Source of the DNA: an uncultured Clostridia bacterium
GTDB taxonomy: Bacteria; Bacillota; Clostridia; Oscillospirales; Ruminococcaceae
Direction: 5' to 3'
DNA length: 8,852 nucleotides
Assembly (NCBI GenBank): GCA_947385505.1
Contig: CANDLP010000075.1
Location: forward strand, 1 to 8,852
The notes under the pieces were generated by a model. That model saw nothing but the letters and a program-made list of their open reading frames with translations, was not told where the DNA came from and searched no databases. Both the position numbers and the translations under genes were made by a program. Shown piece after piece: positions 7,301-8,852 of the stretch. How positions within the stretch are numbered: the first letter of the stretch is position 1; every line of letters begins with the position of its first letter.

Positions 7301-8687
7301 AAATAAAAAAGTAAGCCTAAAAGACGACAATATGCTTGCCGTATGCGGATATATGAGCAATGTGTCACTCGACCCGCGGATAAACGATCCTAACGCGGAG
7401 GATTGGGATGGCTTAAAAATCAATGTATGTGCGGTTCAAATTTGCGAAATTCAAAAGCAGTTTCCAAATTCCGCTCAGGTAGTTTTTTGTGATTTAAGCG
7501 TACCGAACAACAAAGGAAAATTTACCGTTTACCAAGAATTAAAGGACAAGCTTATAGAATCCGGAAGCTTTCTGCCCGAAGAAATCGCTTTTGTACACGA
7601 CGCCGACAACGACAGGAAAAGACTTGAAATGTTTGACAAGGTAAACAGCGGTGCAATTAAGATCATCATCGGCTCCACGTCTAAATTGGGCACCGGCGTT
7701 AATATGCAGCGGAATCTCATAGCGGCTCACCACCTTGACGCGCCTTATGTGCCGAAGGATATCGAGCAAAGGAACGGACGAATTGTCAGACAGGGCAACA
7801 CCAATTCAGAGGTATTTGTAAATTATTACAGCACCAAAGGTACATTTGACAGCTACCGCTGGCAGCTTCTCGAAAAGAAACAGCGGCTGATCAGTCAGGT
7901 TTTGTCCGGAAAAGCGCCCTCAAGAAGCTGTCAGGACATAGACGAAACAGCGCTTACCTTTGCGGAAATGAAAGCCGCAACCGCCGACAATCCCCTTATA
8001 GCCGAAAAAATGCAAACCGATAATGAAGTTGACCGCTTAAAGCTTCTGCAAACGGACTGGCTTAGCCAACAGTCAAGATACAAATCCGACATCGAGGTTT
8101 ATCTGCCTTCCAATATTGAAAAATTAAACAAGAAGATAAGTAAGTTTGACGAGGATATTGCTCTTTTAAATGATAATCAACTCAAATCGCAATTTGAAAT
8201 GCAGGTTGGAGATGTGAGATACGCTGAGCGAACAGAAGCGGGAAATGCCCTTATTGACCAATTTAACAAGTATCTGGCTTCCGATAAATATAAGAGCTGC
8301 GAACCGAGCGGTACGGTTGGCAAATTCCGCGGTTTTGGCATCGAATTCTATGCTTTCAGGCAAAATGCAACCGTTCGTTTAACAGGCAAGAGCGGCTTTA
8401 TTTACGATAACACCTTTACATTAACAAGTATCGGCATTTGTATTAAGATAGAAAATCTTGTAAACAGTATTCCCGACAGAAAACAAGCCGCTATTAGAGA
8501 GATTGAGAAAACCGAAAAAGAAATTGAAATCGCAAAAATGAATTACGGCAAACCTTTTGAGTATGCCGATGAGTTTGAACGGCTTATGATGAAGAAGTCC
8601 GAAATTGACAGCAGGTTGGAGTTTGGGAAGGTTCAGGAGGTCATTGTTGATGAGGGTGATGAGTGGGAGGAAGAAATGGTAATGTGA
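1311..8687 (+). CDS. Giant ICE-type protein: ArdC-like domain, N6-adenine methylase, SNF2 helicase
   Basis: Domains of this 2458-residue cytoplasmic protein, in order: residues 1-225, ArdC/LtrC-like N-terminal region (pattern around W61 to F78, DWNRFGRHIRRGERSIAVF, as in ArdC ssDNA-binding domains); 231-371, low-complexity Gly/Glu/Arg/Ser linker overlapping a nested gene; about 385-500 and 590-765, modules like the LPD domains of ICE helicases (DIGDGD at 389 and 466; YGIGGHS at 599); 774-830, polar Q/N/T linker; 834-1115, N6-adenine methyltransferase with SAM motif D951-PAMGTGNFF and catalytic N1016-VPF; 1116-1625, long spacer; 1634-2200, SNF2-type helicase with Walker A G1659-AGKT, DEAH at 1821-1824, T1873-GTPLSNS, motif V GSTSKLGTGVN from 2121 and motif VI QRNGRIVRQGN from 2153. 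A Lys-rich helical insert lies between Walker A and DEAH. The C-terminus is charged and helical, with an acidic tail. All key catalytic residues look intact, so it should bind SAM and hydrolyse ATP. Size and order match ICE methylase-helicases and resemble phage P1 DarB. A role in DNA protection or processing during transfer is inferred. There is no frameshift or internal stop. Confidence 0.96.
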   Translation: MTRLEHVQNVYDKEIEKIKQPELWQHTLENIARYYKFSFAEAMLINAQSENVSIMATMHDWNRFGRHIRRGERSIAVFTSRTDTALKYLFDISQTYGPSIEKSWNIKESADQREKLIRRYNSKYGTDYTELSGVINSVYRSAMESILEDIEREISIFEYQNEAEIKKFISDSAFCIIMTRCGYEIPSDTLDFSSVSEIIPDGLLITAGNLSMKAAHNALMEIENAIRRKDYEQYQIQGHSAGVRGEERSALSEIESAQEQGGVEYKSEESDRYAERTQPLGIGRGEYERIGRTDMGRDSRQSGREGGRNNEGYAEEPAQELGRTGASAGGNTIGSAAAGERAYAGISSSAEESGDDLTPPVRREGVAASVNNIKTAESSENDDSFSFSDIGDGDAVVEILWSESEAFEDGEILSFAEANTLFASLDSEQRINREKEDWTGSWYDKTRFNIYAKIYGEEYTYSGRYDIGDGDGALIEHLETINDWYLKEYESDDLDGRKTLIPYLRKLCDTAFDKEISETDDQEEKIKSVITHNPDFRQEEFLQETFFSEEYEQDGSETVIREELLIGSGFAGGKERIERFYTEKQPDKKAFSEMLKKEYGIGGHSGKGDVRFVNHNGKGISISFNNGKKISLTWNEIAERISKLIDNGEYQGIPDSRLKAEKLEHEIIQKYNNVDKYYINSENESITQVYYNPDSSEGGQLVYNYFSFDDLKEAFKKDDPLDYISQIGKVSLIDISSESFIGSAESFLESKENFNSRDTSAINKLIDILVEFENTEKEVAPTSQTAQTQNEILTAQKNVGDSEQTQDNNQSINGGEPNNFTKPSVPQVPVNFHLDENINIDYASGEKAKYRDNIAAIRTLLKIEKEKRFATAEEQGIMSKYVGWGGLAKAFDKGAANWEKEYIELKALLSGKEYEAALNSTLTAFYTDPNIIRPVYRCLERFGFKSGEILDPAMGTGNFFSVIPENISEESHLYGVELDSITGRIAKQLYPNADIRIQGFEYTGYEDNTFDIAVGNVPFENYRVSDNSYSEEYILHDYFFIKALDKLKPGGIAAFITSSGTLDKYSNSARVEIANRAELIGAVRLPNNAFKEIAGAKSVTTDIIFLKKREQPKSYEMDSLDLPDWARAPEDFYNRRGDFIGCFNLYYHTHPEMVLGEHKIVKSAYGMNLQCLPQKDVELIPALETALGALKAEFTAEPTVIVEENIEDIEESGLPAPNDSQNYCFYVDSNNSLYYRENDLIFPYETKSVKAENAIKAMCGLSEELREVIDVQLKGSGDFALRNAQKKLEEKYDEFVKEYGYLNNPDNSKLFREDMRSSLLLSLEEETEETEINGIYKKAEIFTKATISPSKYIESVDTPQEALAVSLNLKNKVDIPYIARLCGKSEEEVITDLGDKIYQNPAGYDGSPCSGWETAEEYLSGYVKDKLGTAMQFAEQYPNLFDRNVTALKENQPLFINISDIDFSVGAVYIPADMYRDFIYETFETPLYYRVIGSISIGKSVDVEYSGLLNQWKITNKSVSDSITISQVYGTDRLNAYEIMESSLNQKRVAVKDPVEYINQKGDKAVKYVLNVNETQIARARQTKIEAEFRNWVLKSPERIERIEQIYNDRFNNIKVREYDGSYITIPGLNPLFKFRPHQLNAIARIASGNNVMLAHEVGAGKTTVMAGAGMYLRSIGAAKKPLYIVPKPIVAQWGREFARFFPAAKVLVTDEKDFEKSNRRRFLGKIAAGDFDAVIMSHSQFEKIPLSLERQEAIFNDKKAQLMAAKEKARASDGKRAFSVKQYASAIKALDKKLTKLRADFKKDSFMNFEQLGCDCLFVDEAHIYKNLYTATKHTNVAGINSSANSQRAFDMDMKAAYFQEINNGGGVTMATGTPLSNSIAECYVFQHFLQRPMLQKSGIDSFDEWASVYGNITVSLEVKPTGNGWRMRERFAEFKNLPELCNMLSQCFDVVKTTDIEGINLPEIIGGKPQIIVCEQSADQARQVEEGMKRAENIENKKVSLKDDNMLAVCGYMSNVSLDPRINDPNAEDWDGLKINVCAVQICEIQKQFPNSAQVVFCDLSVPNNKGKFTVYQELKDKLIESGSFLPEEIAFVHDADNDRKRLEMFDKVNSGAIKIIIGSTSKLGTGVNMQRNLIAAHHLDAPYVPKDIEQRNGRIVRQGNTNSEVFVNYYSTKGTFDSYRWQLLEKKQRLISQVLSGKAPSRSCQDIDETALTFAEMKAATADNPLIAEKMQTDNEVDRLKLLQTDWLSQQSRYKSDIEVYLPSNIEKLNKKISKFDEDIALLNDNQLKSQFEMQVGDVRYAERTEAGNALIDQFNKYLASDKYKSCEPSGTVGKFRGFGIEFYAFRQNATVRLTGKSGFIYDNTFTLTSIGICIKIENLVNSIPDRKQAAIREIEKTEKEIEIAKMNYGKPFEYADEFERLMMKKSEIDSRLEFGKVQEVIVDEGDEWEEEMVM
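1988..1994 (+). promoter_or_regulatory. Strong ribosome binding site inside the giant gene, for the nested gene
   Basis: AAGGAGG stands seven bases before the ATG at 2002, both sequence and spacing being ideal. In the giant protein's frame the same bases encode part of AIRRKDYEQ, which does not require this exact string. Finding it immediately before the start of a 139-codon open frame is the best evidence that the nested frame is translated. Confidence 0.75.
2002..2421 (+). CDS. Nested (overprinted) gene: TnpV-like helical protein
   Basis: This 139-residue frame lies wholly inside the giant gene, one base shifted (+1), with ideal Shine-Dalgarno AAGGAGG and an ATG. The protein reads like a real folded one: an N-terminal strand segment (EYEEKNGALYPKL, residues 12-24), then amphipathic helices rich in Ala, Glu, Arg and Leu, with tryptophans at 65, 91 and 136. 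It resembles TnpV, a small protein of unknown biochemical role encoded in clostridial transposons and ICEs. The shared layout, recalled from the family, is an opening Tyr/Glu segment with a LxPxL-like turn, a middle with SG-L, then IxxxAxE, a W near the middle of the last helix, and a closing ELV. The central GKYG-type signature and the usual end are absent, so the family match is tentative. The giant frame over the same bases is low-complexity linker. This suggests that the small protein imposes the sequence and the linker tolerates it. It lacks its own promoter and would be translated from the giant gene's mRNA. Translation is likely; TnpV identity is perhaps even odds. Confidence 0.6.
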   Translation: MSSIRFRDTVPEYEEKNGALYPKLKAPKSRAELSIKARRAIDMLNGLSPSALDVVNMSGLGERIWEEIADRADEREVEIMKAMRKNLPKNWDERVQALAEIQLEAQRQGNELMQELVAQLRKAAMTLPHLSDVREWQLP

Positions 8688-8707
8688 TTTTTAGGTTTTT
8701 ATATGAG

Positions 8708-8757
8708 AAGGCGTTTAATTTCTAAAGATTAATATTAAACGCCTTTTTATATTTATT
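8708..8757 (+). terminator. Intrinsic terminator of the giant gene
   Basis: A perfect 12-base-pair stem (AAGGCGTTTAAT at 8708-8719 with ATTAAACGCCTT at 8734-8745) has a 14-base loop. It runs into TTTATATTTATTTT. It begins 20 bases after the TGA of the giant gene. No U-tract is present on the opposite strand's exit side, so it should act only on rightward transcripts. Confidence 0.92.
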
Positions 8758-8763
8758 TTAACA

Positions 8764-8777
8764 AAACCGCACGGTTT
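8764..8777. repeat. Small palindrome upstream of the last gene
   Basis: AAACCG and CGGTTT are separated by CA, giving a 14-base inverted repeat. It partly overlaps a -35-like TTGACA at 8776-8781, but I find no convincing -10 box at the right distance. AAAACCG recurs at 8814-8820 just inside the next reading frame. It could be an operator; alone it is short enough to be chance. Confidence 0.35.
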
Positions 8778-8790
8778 GACAAATAAAATC

Positions 8791-8798
8791 AGAGGTGA
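8791..8798 (+). promoter_or_regulatory. Ribosome binding site of the gene at the right edge
   Basis: AGAGGTGA lies just before a TTG at 8802, with the AGG core six bases upstream. This is what selects the TTG as a start, since no ATG or GTG fits it. Confidence 0.5.
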
Positions 8799-8801
8799 AG
8801 T

Positions 8802-8852
8802 TTGAAAATCAGTAAAACCGACAGCACCGAAAAAAGGGCGCACAAAAGTAAG
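8802..8852 (+). CDS. 5' end of an unidentified gene (3' end outside window)
   Basis: A TTG start preceded by a good Shine-Dalgarno opens a frame that runs to the end of the window without a stop. Only 17 codons are visible (MKISKTDSTEKRAHKSK if TTG is read as Met), a very basic and polar N-terminus that could be the lead-in of a DNA-binding or mobilisation protein, but that cannot be told from so little. It follows the giant gene's terminator, so it should have its own promoter; none is clear. The start is a judgement: open frame plus ribosome binding site only. Confidence 0.45.
   Translation, partial: MKISKTDSTEKRAHKSK

Noticed and set aside
8776..8809. Promoter from TTGACA (8776-8781) for the last gene
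   Set aside because: The position 17 bases on reads AGTTTG, and the nearest A/T hexamer (GAAAAT) is 22 bases away and inside the reading frame.
1..8852. CRISPR array, tRNA/rRNA, insertion sequence or attachment site
   Set aside because: No regularly spaced repeats, cloverleaf, transposase frame or long terminal repeats were seen on either strand.

Overview
The window looks like a piece of a mobile-element or accessory region from a Gram-positive host, most likely a Clostridia-type Firmicute. The basis is an A/T-leaning composition, strong AGGAGG ribosome binding sites, near-consensus TTGACT/TATAAT promoters, hairpin-plus-U-tract terminators, and above all a giant methyltransferase-helicase protein of the kind typical of integrative and conjugative elements (ICEs) of gut Firmicutes. 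All supported genes lie on the + strand. No tRNA, rRNA, CRISPR array, insertion sequence, integrase, relaxase or attachment site is visible, so the element's ends lie outside the window.

Layout. (1) Positions 1-331: the 3' end of an unrecognised gene whose start is upstream of the window. (2) Positions 332-450: an intergenic stretch with a near-perfect sigma-70/sigma-A promoter. (3) Positions 451-1188: a 245-residue Fic-fold protein that keeps the N-terminal inhibitory motif (S30 to G35) but has glutamine (Q157) where the catalytic histidine of the Fic motif should be. It is followed by a clear intrinsic terminator. (4) Positions 1263-1310: a second promoter with an extended -10 element and a strong ribosome binding site almost at the predicted transcript start. 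(5) Positions 1311-8687: one 2458-residue protein. It has an ArdC-like N-terminal domain, a disordered linker, LPD-like (large polyvalent protein-associated) modules, an N6-adenine methyltransferase domain, an SNF2-type helicase with all main motifs, and a helical C-terminus. (6) Positions 2002-2421: a fully nested second reading frame with its own excellent ribosome binding site. It encodes a 139-residue, well-behaved helical protein resembling TnpV, and the giant protein's reading of the same bases is low-complexity linker. (7) Positions 8708-8757: a strong terminator. (8) Positions 8802-8852: the probable start (TTG) of another gene that runs off the window.

How the parts may work together. 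The Fic gene and the giant gene each have their own promoter and terminator, so they are separate transcription units sharing the same first nine promoter bases (TTGACTTTT). The giant protein resembles ICE and phage methylase-helicase proteins such as phage P1 DarB. Its likely job is handling or protecting element DNA during transfer or entry, but this is inference from architecture. The Fic protein is probably accessory cargo (toxin-like or regulatory). The most unusual points are the overprinted nested gene and the histidine-less Fic protein with an otherwise intact regulatory and nucleotide-binding framework.
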